From contig DASXOJ010000010.1 of assembly GCA_036494465.1 (NCBI GenBank), positions 62,001-126,000 on the forward strand: a DNA stretch of 64,000 nt, given 5' to 3'. This stretch comes from CAJCJE01 sp036494465 (GTDB lineage Bacteria; Actinomycetota; Actinomycetes; Mycobacteriales; Pseudonocardiaceae). Of this stretch, positions 49,928 to 58,945 are shown piece after piece (positions within the stretch are counted from its first letter, which is position 1; the number at the start of each line of letters is the position of its first letter). Below the pieces are notes generated by a model, which saw nothing but the letters and a program-made list of their open reading frames with translations, was not told the origin of the DNA and did no database searches. A program made the position numbers and the translations under genes.

Positions 49928-51546
49928 CTGGATACCTCCGCGAGTGCTGCGACCAGCGCGGCAAGCCCGGCCACGCGGTCGTTGAGGTGCAGTCGGAGCA
50001 CGGGACGACCGTGCTGGGCGAGTACCTGACCGTCACCGAGCGCCTGCGCGTGCTGCAACGAGCCGAGCGTGTACTCCCGCTCCGGCACCGCCATGTCCTC
50101 CTCGACCACGCCGGTGATCTGGAGGAAGACGCCGTTCTGGTGACCGCCCTTGTGGTACTGGCCGGTCGAGTGCAGGAACCGGGGGCCCCAGCCGAACGTG
50201 GTCTGCAACCCGGTGCGGCGCGCCAGTTCCGGGCGGAGCAACGCGGCCGACGCGTCGTCCAACCGGTCCAGGTAGGCCTGCACCGCGATGTAGCCGAACT
50301 CCGGCGCGGCATCGACGAGCGCCTTGACCGCGCCCGCGACAGTGTCCACACCGGACGGGAACCAGCCGTCCGACGGGAAGATGTCGATCACGCCGTCGGT
50401 GGCGGCCGGAACTTCCTTCTCGTCCGACCCGGCCGGTTTGTCCAGCAGGGACCGGGCGGCGGCCTTGGCGGCCTCCACGTCGGGCTGGTCGAACGGGTTG
50501 ATGCCGAGCAGGCGGCCCGCCGTCGAGGTGGCGTACTCCCACAACAACATCAGGCCACCGAGCGGGCCGGTGGTGCTGATCTTCGCCGCGCCCGCGACCG
50601 GGCCGATCGCGACCGGAGTCGCGTCACTGCCCGCGTCCGCGAAGCCCGGTGCGTCGATGCCCTCCACCGCGACCGGCAGCAGGCCGGTGCCGTTCTTGCC
50701 GGTCGACTCGGCGATCAGCTGCTCGGCCCAGTCCGCGAAACCCTTGATGCCGGAACCGGAATCGCCCAGCACCACCTTTTCCGCGCCCTTGCTGTGCGCG
50801 GCACCCAGCGCGGCACCCAGGACGAGGCCCGGGTTGTCCGCGTCGTCCTGGGACAGCAGCGCGGCAGCGGCGGCGGCCTCGTCGAGCAGGGCCGAGATGT
50901 CCGCACCGGCCAGACCGGCGGGCACCAGGCCGAACGCGGTCAGCGCCGAGTAGCGGCCGCCAACGTGCGGGTCGGCCCGGAAGGTCTTGCGGTAGCCGAG
51001 TTCCTCGGACAGCTTCTCCAGCGGCGAGCCGGGGTCGGTGACGACCACGATGCGCCGCGCCGCGTCGATACCGGCCTCGGTGAACGCCTTGGTGAAGATC
51101 CGCCGGTGGCTGTCGGTCTCCAGCGTCCCGCCGGACTTGGAGGAGACCACCAGCACGGTGCGCTCCAGATCACCGGCCAGCGCATCGGCGACCTGCGCCG
51201 CGTCGGTGGTGTCCAGCACGACCAGGGGCACGCCCGCGGTGTTGCTGATCACCTCCGGCGCCAGCGACGAGCCACCCATACCGGCCAGCACCACCCGGTC
51301 CACGCCCTCGGCGTGCAGTTCCCCGCGCAGCGCCTCGATCTCGCCGACCAACGGCCGGGAGGTCTTGGCCAGCGTCACCCAGGACAGCCGGATGGACGCC
51401 TCGTGCTCCGCCTCCGGTCCCCACAACGTGGCGTCCTGCGCGGTCGTCTTGCTGGCCAGCTGCTCATCGGCCAGCCGGGTCGCGATCGTGACGGACTCGG
51501 CCGCCAACTGCTCGTCGACGACCTGAACGGTTACGTTCTCTGCCAT
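49924..51546 (-). CDS. pgi: Glucose-6-phosphate isomerase
   Basis: Interconverts glucose 6-phosphate and fructose 6-phosphate. The 540-residue protein shows the sugar-isomerase (SIS) features of the variety that clusters with tal: VVLAGMGGSSLAPEVISNTAG, VLVVSSKSGGTLETDSHRRIF, GRYSALTAFGLVPAGLAG and LLGINPFDQPDVEAAK. Because it lies inside the pentose-phosphate operon it can recycle fructose 6-phosphate back to glucose 6-phosphate for extra NADPH. ATG start at 51546, nine bases after tal. Confidence 0.95.
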   Translation of the reverse strand: MAENVTVQVVDEQLAAESVTIATRLADEQLASKTTAQDATLWGPEAEHEASIRLSWVTLAKTSRPLVGEIEALRGELHAEGVDRVVLAGMGGSSLAPEVISNTAGVPLVVLDTTDAAQVADALAGDLERTVLVVSSKSGGTLETDSHRRIFTKAFTEAGIDAARRIVVVTDPGSPLEKLSEELGYRKTFRADPHVGGRYSALTAFGLVPAGLAGADISALLDEAAAAAALLSQDDADNPGLVLGAALGAAHSKGAEKVVLGDSGSGIKGFADWAEQLIAESTGKNGTGLLPVAVEGIDAPGFADAGSDATPVAIGPVAGAAKISTTGPLGGLMLLWEYATSTAGRLLGINPFDQPDVEAAKAAARSLLDKPAGSDEKEVPAATDGVIDIFPSDGWFPSGVDTVAGAVKALVDAAPEFGYIAVQAYLDRLDDASAALLRPELARRTGLQTTFGWGPRFLHSTGQYHKGGHQNGVFLQITGVVEEDMAVPEREYTLGSLQHAQALGDGQVLAQHGRPVLRLHLNDRVAGLAALVAALAEVSR

Positions 51547-51555
51547 TGCCGCTTT

Positions 51556-52671
51556 TCAGCCCTTCGCTTTGGCGAGTTGGTCGGTGACCGAGGCGATCAG
51601 CTCGGCCCAGGACTTCTCGAACTTGTCCACGCCCTCGTCTTCCAGGACCTGGTACACGTCGTCGATGTCGATCCCGGCGTCGGCCAGCGCGTCGAACAGT
51701 TCCTGCGCCGCCTCGTAGTTGCCGCGGATCGTGTCACCGGTGATCTCGCTGTGGTCGGCGACCGCGTCCATGGTCTTCTCCGGCATCGTGTTGACCACGT
51801 TGTCGGTGACCAGTTCGTCGACGTAGCGAGTGTCGGAGTAGGACGGATCCTTCACGCCGGTCGACGCCCACAGTGGACGCTGCACGCGCGCGCCCTCGGC
51901 GGCCAGCGCCTGCCAGCGGTCGGTCGCGATGACCTCTTCGTAGGCCTGGTAAGCCAACCGGGCGTTGGCGATGGCGGCCTCGCCGCGCAGCGCGCGCGAC
52001 TCCGAGGTGCCCAGCGCGTCGATCCGCCTGTCCACCTCGGTGTCCACCCGGGACACGAAGAACGAGGCGACCGAGTCGATCGTGTTCAGGTCGTGGCCGT
52101 TCGCCTTGGCCTGCTCAAGACCGGCGAGGTAGGCGTCCATCACCTCGCGGTAGCGCTGCACCGAGAAGATCAGCGTCACGTTGACGTTGATGCCCTCCGC
52201 GATGGTCGCGGTGATCGCCGGAACGCCCTCGGGCGTCGCCGGGATCTTGATGAACAGGTTCGGCCGGTCCACCGTCTTCCACAGGTCCTGCGCCTGCGCG
52301 CTGGTCTTGTCGGTGTCGTGCGCCAGGCGCGGATCGACCTCGATGGACACCCGGCCGTCGACCTTGTTCGTCGCTTCCCAGGTCGCCCGGAACGCGTCGC
52401 AGGCGTTGCGCACGTCGGTGGTGGTGATCTCGCGGATTGCCGAGTCCACGTCCGCGTCGCGCGCGGCCAGCTCGCCGACCTGACCGTCGTAGGCGTTGCC
52501 GTGGGTGATCGCGTTGGCGAAGATCGTCGGGTTGGTGGTCACCCCGACGACGTGCTTGTCGCGGATCAGGTCCGCCAGGTTCCCGGAGGTCATCCGCTCC
52601 CTGGACAGGTCGTCCAGCCAGATCGACACACCGGCGGCGCTCAACTGCGCCAATCGATCAGTGTTGCTCAC
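51556..52671 (-). CDS. tal: Transaldolase
   Basis: Transfers a dihydroxyacetone unit between sedoheptulose 7-phosphate and glyceraldehyde 3-phosphate. The 371-residue protein is of the long actinobacterial type: SIWLDDLSRERMTSGNLADLIRDKHVVGVTTNPTIFANAI, SIEVDPRLAHDT, the Schiff-base Lys in NLFIKIPATPEGVPAI, and NVTLIFSVQRYREVM. GTG start at 52671, 28 bp after tkt. Confidence 0.97.
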   Translation of the reverse strand: MSNTDRLAQLSAAGVSIWLDDLSRERMTSGNLADLIRDKHVVGVTTNPTIFANAITHGNAYDGQVGELAARDADVDSAIREITTTDVRNACDAFRATWEATNKVDGRVSIEVDPRLAHDTDKTSAQAQDLWKTVDRPNLFIKIPATPEGVPAITATIAEGINVNVTLIFSVQRYREVMDAYLAGLEQAKANGHDLNTIDSVASFFVSRVDTEVDRRIDALGTSESRALRGEAAIANARLAYQAYEEVIATDRWQALAAEGARVQRPLWASTGVKDPSYSDTRYVDELVTDNVVNTMPEKTMDAVADHSEITGDTIRGNYEAAQELFDALADAGIDIDDVYQVLEDEGVDKFEKSWAELIASVTDQLAKAKG

Positions 52672-52699
52672 TGCTTGCTCCCTATCGTGTCTGGCTGAG

Positions 52700-54805
52700 T
52701 CAGTTCTTGGCGCGCTCGATGGAACCCCGTTTGATGGAACGCAGTGCCGCGTCCACTACGTGCTCGGTGGTGAACCCGAACTCCCGGAACAGCGTCTTGT
52801 AGTCGGCGGACGCCCCGTAGTGCTCGATGGACACGGCCTCGCCTGCGCCGCCGAGGAAGCGGTACCACGGCTGGGCGATGCCTGCCTCGATCGACACCCG
52901 CGCCGTGACCGACGGCGGCAACACACTGTCCTGATAGGACTGATCCTGGTCCAGGAACCACTCGACGCACGGCATGGACACCACACGCGCCGAGATGCCC
53001 TGCTCGGCGAGCGCGGCGCGGCCATCGACCGCCAGCTGCAACTCCGAACCCGTCGCGATCAGCACCACGTCCGGCGTACCCGATTCCGCGTCGGCCAATA
53101 CATAGCCGCCCCTGGCCACGCCCTCGGCACTCGTACCTTCGAGCACCGGCAGGTTCTGCCTGGTCAGCGCGATACCGGTCGGCCTGCGCCGCTCCAGCAG
53201 CGCCTGCCACGCGTACGCGGTCTCGTTCGCGTCACCCGGACGGAGGATGCACAGGTTCGGGATCGCGCGCAGCGCGGCCACATGCTCGATCGGCTGGTGC
53301 GTCGGACCATCCTCGCCGAGACCGATCGAGTCGTGCGTCCACACGTAGGTCACCGGAATGTTCATCAGCGAAGCCAGCCGGATCGCGCCGCGCATGTAGT
53401 CGCTGAAGGTCAGGAACGTGCCGCCGTAAGGGCGGGTCGGGCCGTGCAGCGCGATGCCGGACAGGATCGAACCCATCGCGTGCTCGCGGATGCCGAAGTG
53501 CAGCGTGCGACCGTACGGGTGCGCGTTCCACTCCTTCGTCGCGATCGACTCCGGACCGAACGAGTCGGCGCCCGCCATCGTGGTGTTGTTGCTCTCCGCC
53601 AGGTCCGCCGAACCGCCCCACAGTTCCGGCAGCACATCGGCCAGCGCGTTGAGCACCGCGTTCGACGCCTTGCGGGTCGCGACACCCTTCGGGTCCACGT
53701 CCCAGGTCGGCAGCTTCTCCGTCCAACCCTCAGGCAACTGGTGCGAAGTCAGCCGGTCGAACAGCGCCTTGCGGTCCGCGTTGTTCGCGGCCCACTTGTC
53801 GAAACCGATCTGCCACTGGGCGTGCGCCGCCTTGCCGCGCTCCAGCACCTCACGCGCGTGCGCCAGCACCTCGTCGGCAACCTCGAAGCTCTTGTCCGGG
53901 TCGAACCCGAGGATCTTCTTGGTCTCGGCGACCTCGTCCGCGCCCAGCGCGGCACCGTGCGCCTTGCCCGAGTTCATCTTCGTCGGCGCCGGGAAACCGA
54001 TGATCGTGTGCAGGACGATGATCGACGGCCGGTCGGTGACCGCCTTCGCGTTCTCGATCGCTTCGAGGATGCCGGTGACGTTCTCGCCGCCCTCGACGTG
54101 CTGCACGTGCCAGCCGTACGCCTCGTAGCGCTTGCCGGTGTCCTCGCCCAGCGCGATCTTGGTGTCGTCCTCGATCGAGATGTGGTTGCTGTCGTAGATC
54201 ACCGTCAGGTTGCCCAACTGCTGCACGCCCGCGATCTGCGACGCCTCGGAGGTCACCCCCTCCTCGATGTCACCATCCGAAGCGAGCACCCAGATGTGGT
54301 GGTCGAACGGGCTCTCGCCGGCCGGAGCGTCCGGGTCGAACAGACCCCGCTCCCGCCGGGACGCCATCGCCATCCCCACGGCGGACGCGAAACCCTGGCC
54401 CAGCGGACCGGTAGTGATCTCCACGCCCTTGGTGTGCCCGTGCTCCGGGTGACCGGGGGTCAGCGACCCCCAGGTGCGCAACGCCTCCAGATCCGACAGT
54501 TCCAGGCCGTAGCCGGAAAGGAACAGTTGGATGTAGAGCGTCAGGCTGCTGTGTCCGCAGGAGAGCACGAAGCGGTCCCGGCCTGCCCAGTCCGGGTCGC
54601 TCGGGTCGTGCCGCATCACCCGCTGGAACAGCGAATACGCCACCGGGGCCAGGCTCATCGCCGTACCGGGGTGACCGTTGCCCACCTTCTGCACCGCGTC
54701 GGCCGCCAGGACCCGAACCGTGTCGACCGCACGCTTGTCCAGCTCGGTCCAGTCCTCGGGCACAATGGCGGCGGTAAGACGGGTGAGGTCTTGTTCTTCA
54801 GACAC
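52700..54805 (-). CDS. tkt: Transketolase
   Basis: Thiamine-diphosphate enzyme moving two-carbon units in the non-oxidative pentose-phosphate pathway. The 701-residue protein shows RVLAADAVQKVGNGHPGTAMSLAPVAYSLF, GPLGQGFASAVGMA, the ThDP/metal motif ASDGDIEEGVTSEASQIAG...NHISIEDDT, and IREHAMGSILSGIALHG. I chose the GTG at 54805 (VSEEQDLTRLTAAIVPEDW), preceded by GGGAG; 16 more open codons upstream are unlikely. It is the first gene of the leftward tkt-tal-pgi-zwf-opcA-pgl operon, and a conserved palindrome lies 180 bp before it. Confidence 0.97.
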   Translation of the reverse strand: MSEEQDLTRLTAAIVPEDWTELDKRAVDTVRVLAADAVQKVGNGHPGTAMSLAPVAYSLFQRVMRHDPSDPDWAGRDRFVLSCGHSSLTLYIQLFLSGYGLELSDLEALRTWGSLTPGHPEHGHTKGVEITTGPLGQGFASAVGMAMASRRERGLFDPDAPAGESPFDHHIWVLASDGDIEEGVTSEASQIAGVQQLGNLTVIYDSNHISIEDDTKIALGEDTGKRYEAYGWHVQHVEGGENVTGILEAIENAKAVTDRPSIIVLHTIIGFPAPTKMNSGKAHGAALGADEVAETKKILGFDPDKSFEVADEVLAHAREVLERGKAAHAQWQIGFDKWAANNADRKALFDRLTSHQLPEGWTEKLPTWDVDPKGVATRKASNAVLNALADVLPELWGGSADLAESNNTTMAGADSFGPESIATKEWNAHPYGRTLHFGIREHAMGSILSGIALHGPTRPYGGTFLTFSDYMRGAIRLASLMNIPVTYVWTHDSIGLGEDGPTHQPIEHVAALRAIPNLCILRPGDANETAYAWQALLERRRPTGIALTRQNLPVLEGTSAEGVARGGYVLADAESGTPDVVLIATGSELQLAVDGRAALAEQGISARVVSMPCVEWFLDQDQSYQDSVLPPSVTARVSIEAGIAQPWYRFLGGAGEAVSIEHYGASADYKTLFREFGFTTEHVVDAALRSIKRGSIERAKN

Positions 54806-55193
54806 GGACCGCTGCTCCCACTCTCGCGTCGTACGTGGGCCCCTCCGCAGCAATGCCCCACCGCGGATCTCGATGCGGATCTCGATCGATCCCGACGCGC
54901 GGAACAGCGCGGAGAAACCCAGGGTTCTCCCTCGTCGGGGCCAGCGTAGTCCTGCCGTGCTCGTCGTGTGATCTCAACGTGCGAGGTGTCGGACACCCGG
55001 TACCCGGGGCAGGGCGCGCTCTTTCCCCGGATTAACATCTTGACGACCAAGCAGTATGTCCAGCACCGGCCAGGTGGCCGCTGCCTGGGCGATTGCGATC
55101 AGGAAAGGCTCGGCACACGGGCAGCGGCAGTCGGGGGAGAAGAGTTCCTGCTGCGTTCGCCGACTGTTGTCGAGTTGGAAAGGACCACGCGCC
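54806..55193. promoter_or_regulatory. Divergent tkt/ctaB control region
   Basis: These 388 bp hold no gene that I can support. GGTGTCGGACACC at 54985-54997 is a perfect palindrome whose core GTGTCGGACAC is the reverse complement of the site before gap. TTGAGA follows it on the minus strand (54977-54972) and might serve as a -35 box for tkt. A 12-bp unit, GCGGATCTCGAT, is repeated exactly twice at 54864-54887. The ctaB ribosome site GGAAAGGA lies at 55177-55184. Confidence 0.5.
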
Positions 55194-56135
55194 GTGACAG
55201 CACCCGCGGACGTCACCGGCACCGTCGAAACGCCGGTCCGGCGGCCGATGGATGTAGTGCGTGCTTACGTCGCGCTGACCAAACCCCGGGTCATCGAACT
55301 GCTCCTGGTCACCACCATCCCGTCGATGTTCCTGGCGGCGCGCGGTTTCCCGTCGCCGTGGCTCGTGCTCGCCACGCTCGTCGGCGGCACCATGGCGGCA
55401 GCGAGTGCCAACGCGCTCAACTGCGTGTTCGACGCAGACATCGACGCTGTGATGAAACGCACCAAAGCCCGCCCGCTGGTCAAGCACACCGTGCCCCCGC
55501 GCAGCGCGCTGATCTTCGGCCTGCTGCTCGGTGTCGGCAGCTTCGCCCTGCTCTGGCCGACCACCAACCTGCTCACCGCGTGCCTCGCCACCGGCGCGAT
55601 CCTGTTCTACGTCCTCGTCTACACAATGGTGTTGAAGCGTCGGACGTCACAGAACATCGTCTGGGGCGGCGCGGCCGGTTGCATGCCGGTCCTGTGCGGC
55701 TGGGCCGCGGTCACCGACGGCCTCTCCTGGCCCGCGTTCGTCATGTTCGGGGTGATCTTCCTCTGGACCCCGCCGCACTTCTGGGCGCTCGCCATGAAGT
55801 TCCGCGACGACTACAAAGCCGCAGGCGTGCCCATGCTCCCGGTCGTCAGGACGCCCGTGCAGGTCTCCCGGCAGATCATCATCTACTCGTGGGTCATGGT
55901 CGCCTGCACGCTCGCCCTCATCCCCGCCACCGGCTGGGTGTACGCGGCGTTCGCGATCCTCTTCGGCGGCTGGTTCCTGATCACCGCCCACCGCCTGCAC
56001 CACGCGGTCGTGCGCGACGCCAAGAACAACCCGATGGTGTTGTTCCACGTGTCGAACACGTACCTGATGCTGGTCTTCGTCGCCCTCGCCGTCGACTCCG
56101 CCCTGCACCTGCCGGTCCTCGGCTGGCCCTTCTAG
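55194..56135 (+). CDS. ctaB: Protohaem IX farnesyltransferase (haem O synthase)
   Basis: Attaches a farnesyl group to protohaem to make haem O, the precursor of haem A for cytochrome oxidase. The 313-residue membrane protein of the UbiA family has VALTKPRVIELLLVTTIPSMF, the first Asp-rich motif NALNCVFDADIDAVMKRTKARPL, and the second motif KFRDDYKAAGVPMLPVV. About eight or nine helices. The GTG at 55194 follows GGAAAGGA; open codons upstream lie in the control region. Its stop is shared in the convergent CTAG with the pseudogene at 56132. CtaA, the next enzyme, lies 7 kb on. Confidence 0.96.
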   Translation: MTAPADVTGTVETPVRRPMDVVRAYVALTKPRVIELLLVTTIPSMFLAARGFPSPWLVLATLVGGTMAAASANALNCVFDADIDAVMKRTKARPLVKHTVPPRSALIFGLLLGVGSFALLWPTTNLLTACLATGAILFYVLVYTMVLKRRTSQNIVWGGAAGCMPVLCGWAAVTDGLSWPAFVMFGVIFLWTPPHFWALAMKFRDDYKAAGVPMLPVVRTPVQVSRQIIIYSWVMVACTLALIPATGWVYAAFAILFGGWFLITAHRLHHAVVRDAKNNPMVLFHVSNTYLMLVFVALAVDSALHLPVLGWPF

Positions 56136-56815
56136 CGGTAGAGATCACCCGCAGCGACCAGCACCACATCGGACGAGTTCGCGGCCCGCTCGTGCAGTTC
56201 GTCCGTGAACCCAGCCACACTGAAACACGTCAGCTTCGCGCTCTCCGCACCCATCTTCCCCTGCGCCACGAGCAACGCCCTGATCCGGGTGAGCCGGTCG
56301 AGATGTCCCATGCTCATCACGTCGCCCCATTTGCACTCGCCGATCGCGAGCAGGGGAGTGCGGTTGTCATCGTCGAGTCCGAACGCGACTACGTCAAGTT
56401 CGTGCATGGTCTGCGACCCATCGGCCATGTCCTCCAACTCGGACCAGATCGGTCGCATCACCGAGTGGTAGAAGGTCAACATCGGCTCGGCGATCCGGTA
56501 GTTCGTCCGATTGTCCTTGAACAAGTCAGGCTCACGAGTGATGAGCCCACAGTCCTGTAGCACGTTGAGCGGGTGCGCCAGATCGCTTGTCTTGCGACCG
56601 ATGTAGCTCGCGAGGCCGCCCCCGGTGCGTATTGCCATTGGCGATCGCGGCAAGCACCGAATGGTAGAGCCCGCCGTCACGCAGATCGGGTTCGTCGGCG
56701 AGCAGGTACCGCGCTTCGCGGAACAACGGACTGGCGGGGGAGAGCACCGTGCGCAGCACCCACGGGTCGAAGTCATCCGGCCCGGTGGGTGTGTCGTTCT
56801 GGTAACTACAGTTAC
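56132..56815 (-). pseudogene. Decayed AAA-family ATPase (DUF234 C-terminal part)
   Basis: The minus strand encodes two frames of one ancestral gene. Upstream: DFDPWVLRTVLSPASPLFREARYLLADEPDLRDGGLYHSVLAAIANGNT. Downstream after a frameshift near 56613-56630: GGLASYIGRKTSDLAHPLNVLQDCGLITREPDLFKDNRTNYRIAEPMLTFYHSVMRPIWSELE, then LLAIGECKWGDVMSMGHLDRLTRIRALL ending at 56132. This is the C-terminal half of the actinobacterial ATP-binding proteins with a DUF234 nuclease-like domain. The whole ATPase half is missing, and the piece between RPIWSELE and the nuclease-like core is much shorter than usual, so an internal deletion is likely. Function lost. Confidence 0.8.
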
Positions 56816-56823
56816 GGTAACTG
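56802..56823. repeat. Reiterated GTAACT inverted repeats
   Basis: GTAACTACAGTTAC (56802-56815) overlaps CAGTTACGGTAACTG (56809-56823), giving three alternating copies of GTAACT/AGTTAC within 22 bp; a degenerate fourth (GGTTAT) follows. It lies between the EXPERA gene stop and the front of the ATPase pseudogene. It could be an operator, a terminator stem, or a scar of the deletion that removed the ATPase front. Confidence 0.5.
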
Positions 56824-56829
56824 CGGTTA

Positions 56830-57324
56830 TTAAAACCTGCGCTGGAATGGATCGGGCTTGCGCATGCGGATCAGCAGGAGCAGCGGGACCAGGACGTAGG
56901 GCAGGTTGAACGGGAGGAACTTGCCCGGTTCTGGCGTGCGCCACATCGGTTCGCCCCAGAACTCGACGCCGAACACGACGATGCCGGTCAGCGAGACGAT
57001 CATGGTCGCGTAGATCACGGCGGGCAGTTGGATCCAGTTGCGGCCGGTCAGCAGGGCGTAGACGAGGACCAGGTAGAACGGCATGTAGACGAACGCGGAC
57101 AGGCCGGTGACGATGCGCATCCAGTACGGCGGGTTCATGAACAGCGGGTCGGCGTCGTGCGCGTACCAATAGTTGGAGTCGACGAAGAAGTTGCCGGTCG
57201 GGTGCGAGAAGTTCACGCCGACGGTGGGCAGCAGGTCGCTGATCAGCGAGGTGATCGTGAACGCGCTGAACACGATCGCGAAGAAGATGTCGATCCCGCG
57301 TCGGCGCAGCGGCAAGTTGGCCAT
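56830..57324 (-). CDS. EXPERA-domain (EBP/TMEM97-like) membrane protein
   Basis: A 164-residue protein with four hydrophobic helices: IDIFFAIVFSAFTITSLISDLL, IVTGLSAFVYMPFYLVLVYALL, LPAVIYATMIVSLTGIVVFGVEF and LPFNLPYVLVPLLLLIRM. The loop YWYAHDADPLFMNPPYWMR and the polar FGVEFWGE fit the EXPERA superfamily, which includes the sterol delta8-delta7 isomerase EBP and the sigma-2 receptor TMEM97. Bacterial members have no known substrate. ATG start at 57324. It is head-to-head, with a 57-bp gap, with a DUF1295 reductase-like gene. Confidence 0.75.
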   Translation of the reverse strand: MANLPLRRRGIDIFFAIVFSAFTITSLISDLLPTVGVNFSHPTGNFFVDSNYWYAHDADPLFMNPPYWMRIVTGLSAFVYMPFYLVLVYALLTGRNWIQLPAVIYATMIVSLTGIVVFGVEFWGEPMWRTPEPGKFLPFNLPYVLVPLLLLIRMRKPDPFQRRF

Positions 57325-57381
57325 GGCGGATGATCGTACCGGCCGCTCACCTGCGGTGATGCGTCAGTAGAGTGGACTGTT

Positions 57382-58194
57382 GTGCACGAGTTGTTGACCT
57401 GTCTTGCGATCTACGTCGGTGTCTGCCTCGCCATTCTGCTGCTCTCGATCGCGAGCCGCGAGTACTCCTGGGTCGACCGGATCTGGTCCGTTGTCCCGGT
57501 TGTCTACGCGGGCATTTTCGCGGGCGGTGCCGGGTTCGCGGATGTGCGGCTGGACGTGGTGTTCGGGTTGGTCGCGTTGTGGGGGTTGCGGCTGACGTTC
57601 AACTTCGCGCGCAAGGGTGGCTACGCGGCCGGCGGCGAGGACTATCGGTGGGCGGTGTTGCGCGGGCGGATGTCACCGTGGCAGTTCCAGGCGTTCAACG
57701 TCGGGTTCATCACGATCTATCAGAACGCGATCCTGCTGCTGATCACCCTGCCCGCCTACACCGCCCTCGAACACCGATCCTCGTTCGGCGCGCTCGACCT
57801 GCTGTTCACGGTCGTCTTCCTGGCGTGTCTGGTCGGTGAAACCGTCGCCGACCAGCAGCAGTGGAACTTCCAGCAGGCCAAGAAAGCGGCACTCGCGGCG
57901 GGTACGGAGCCGGAGCAGCGGTTCGTGCAGCGGGGGTTGTTCCGCTACTCGCGGCATCCCAACTTCTTCTTCGAGCAGGCGCAGTGGTGGGTGGTGTTCG
58001 CGTTCGGCGCGGTCGCCGCCGGGTCGGTGCTCCAGTGGACCGTGCTGGGTGCGCTCCTGCTCACCGCGCTGTTCGTCGGCTCGACGAGCTTCACCGAGAG
58101 CATCAGCCGCAGCCGCTACCCGGAATACGCCGACTACCAGCGGCGCACCTCACCGGTGGTGCCCTGGTTCCCGCGCGCTACGCAACCGCGGTGA
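57382..58194 (+). CDS. DUF1295 (steroid 5-alpha-reductase-like) membrane protein
   Basis: A 270-residue polytopic membrane protein: YSWVDRIWSVVPVVYAGIFA, LWGLRLTFNFARKGGYAAGGEDYRWAVLR and the C-terminal signature RGLFRYSRHPNFFFEQAQWWVVFAFG ... RYPEYADYQRRTSPVVPWFP are diagnostic of DUF1295. The family shares its fold with steroid 5-alpha reductases and isoprenylcysteine methyltransferases (the RHPNFF element binds the cofactor). The substrate is unknown. GTG start at 57382. It shares a short divergent promoter region with the EXPERA gene, which suggests a joint lipid or terpenoid-modifying role (inference). It overlaps the convergent HD gene by 17 bp. Confidence 0.87.
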   Translation: MHELLTCLAIYVGVCLAILLLSIASREYSWVDRIWSVVPVVYAGIFAGGAGFADVRLDVVFGLVALWGLRLTFNFARKGGYAAGGEDYRWAVLRGRMSPWQFQAFNVGFITIYQNAILLLITLPAYTALEHRSSFGALDLLFTVVFLACLVGETVADQQQWNFQQAKKAALAAGTEPEQRFVQRGLFRYSRHPNFFFEQAQWWVVFAFGAVAAGSVLQWTVLGALLLTALFVGSTSFTESISRSRYPEYADYQRRTSPVVPWFPRATQPR

Positions 58195-58843
58195 GCAGTT
58201 CGGCGACCGACGGGTCGTCAAGCGATTCGACGATGCACTGCCACAACTCCAGGTTCGCCGTCGCCCAACGCGAATACATCGCGGCGGCCTGCTGGCTGTA
58301 GAAGTAGTAGCCCTCGGCGTGCACGCCGTGCTGTTCGCTGACGATCTTGGTGGCGAGTTCGCGCAGGCTCACGCCGTTCTCGTCCAGGTACTTGTGCGCC
58401 AGCATCACCGGGGTCACCGGCAACGCCTTGAACAACGTGTCCGCGTCGGAAAGTGCTTGTGCCGGCAGAGAAATGTCGCGGTGCCGGGTGCGCATCTCCG
58501 CCTCGCAGACGATCTCGTCGATGTGTTCGGCGACCGCCTCGGACACGCCGGCCTCGGCGAGGATGCACATGCGCAGCGTACGGCCGTCCTCGGCGAGTGA
58601 GTTGCGGCGCACCATGTAGTTCACGTCGTGCACCAGGGCGGCCGTTTCCACCAGCGCAACGTCGGAACCGTTGTGCTTGGCGAAAACGGCGCCCTTGGAC
58701 CGCACGAAACTCACGTGGTGCCAACCGTGGAAGGGCAGCATCAGCGCGCTGTCCTCACACAGAGCGCGTACCGCTCGTTCGACCTCGCTCAGCGCCGCGG
58801 GTGACACGGTGAAGATCGGGTGGACAGTACTGGTATCGCGCAT
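58178..58843 (-). CDS. HD-domain phosphohydrolase-like protein
   Basis: A 221-residue soluble protein with the HD metal-site pattern: FHGWHHVSFVRSKG (first His), ETAALVHDVNYMVRR (HD pair) and LSDADTLFKALP (final Asp). Between them HIDEIVCEAEMRTRHRD is typical for the helical domain of small HD proteins. Many such proteins cleave nucleotides or cyclic nucleotides, but the substrate is not predictable here. ATG start at 58843. It lies 102 bp downstream of the cupin-like/membrane gene pair on the same strand, so it may belong to the same unit. Confidence 0.82.
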   Translation of the reverse strand: MRDTSTVHPIFTVSPAALSEVERAVRALCEDSALMLPFHGWHHVSFVRSKGAVFAKHNGSDVALVETAALVHDVNYMVRRNSLAEDGRTLRMCILAEAGVSEAVAEHIDEIVCEAEMRTRHRDISLPAQALSDADTLFKALPVTPVMLAHKYLDENGVSLRELATKIVSEQHGVHAEGYYFYSQQAAAMYSRWATANLELWQCIVESLDDPSVAELLTAVA

Positions 58844-58945
58844 GGCAGCCTCCGGTCGCGCTCAGCGATTCTGAGCAGCGATCGTAGGCTTGTTCAGTTG
58901 TTCCGCTGCCAACTTTGACGCATATCGCCCGCGTACGGGGGAGTC

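Noticed and set aside
54968..56560. Plus-strand open frame of 530 codons over ctaB
   Set aside because: Out of frame with ctaB, whose UbiA-family motifs are intact; the alternative is Arg-rich shadow.
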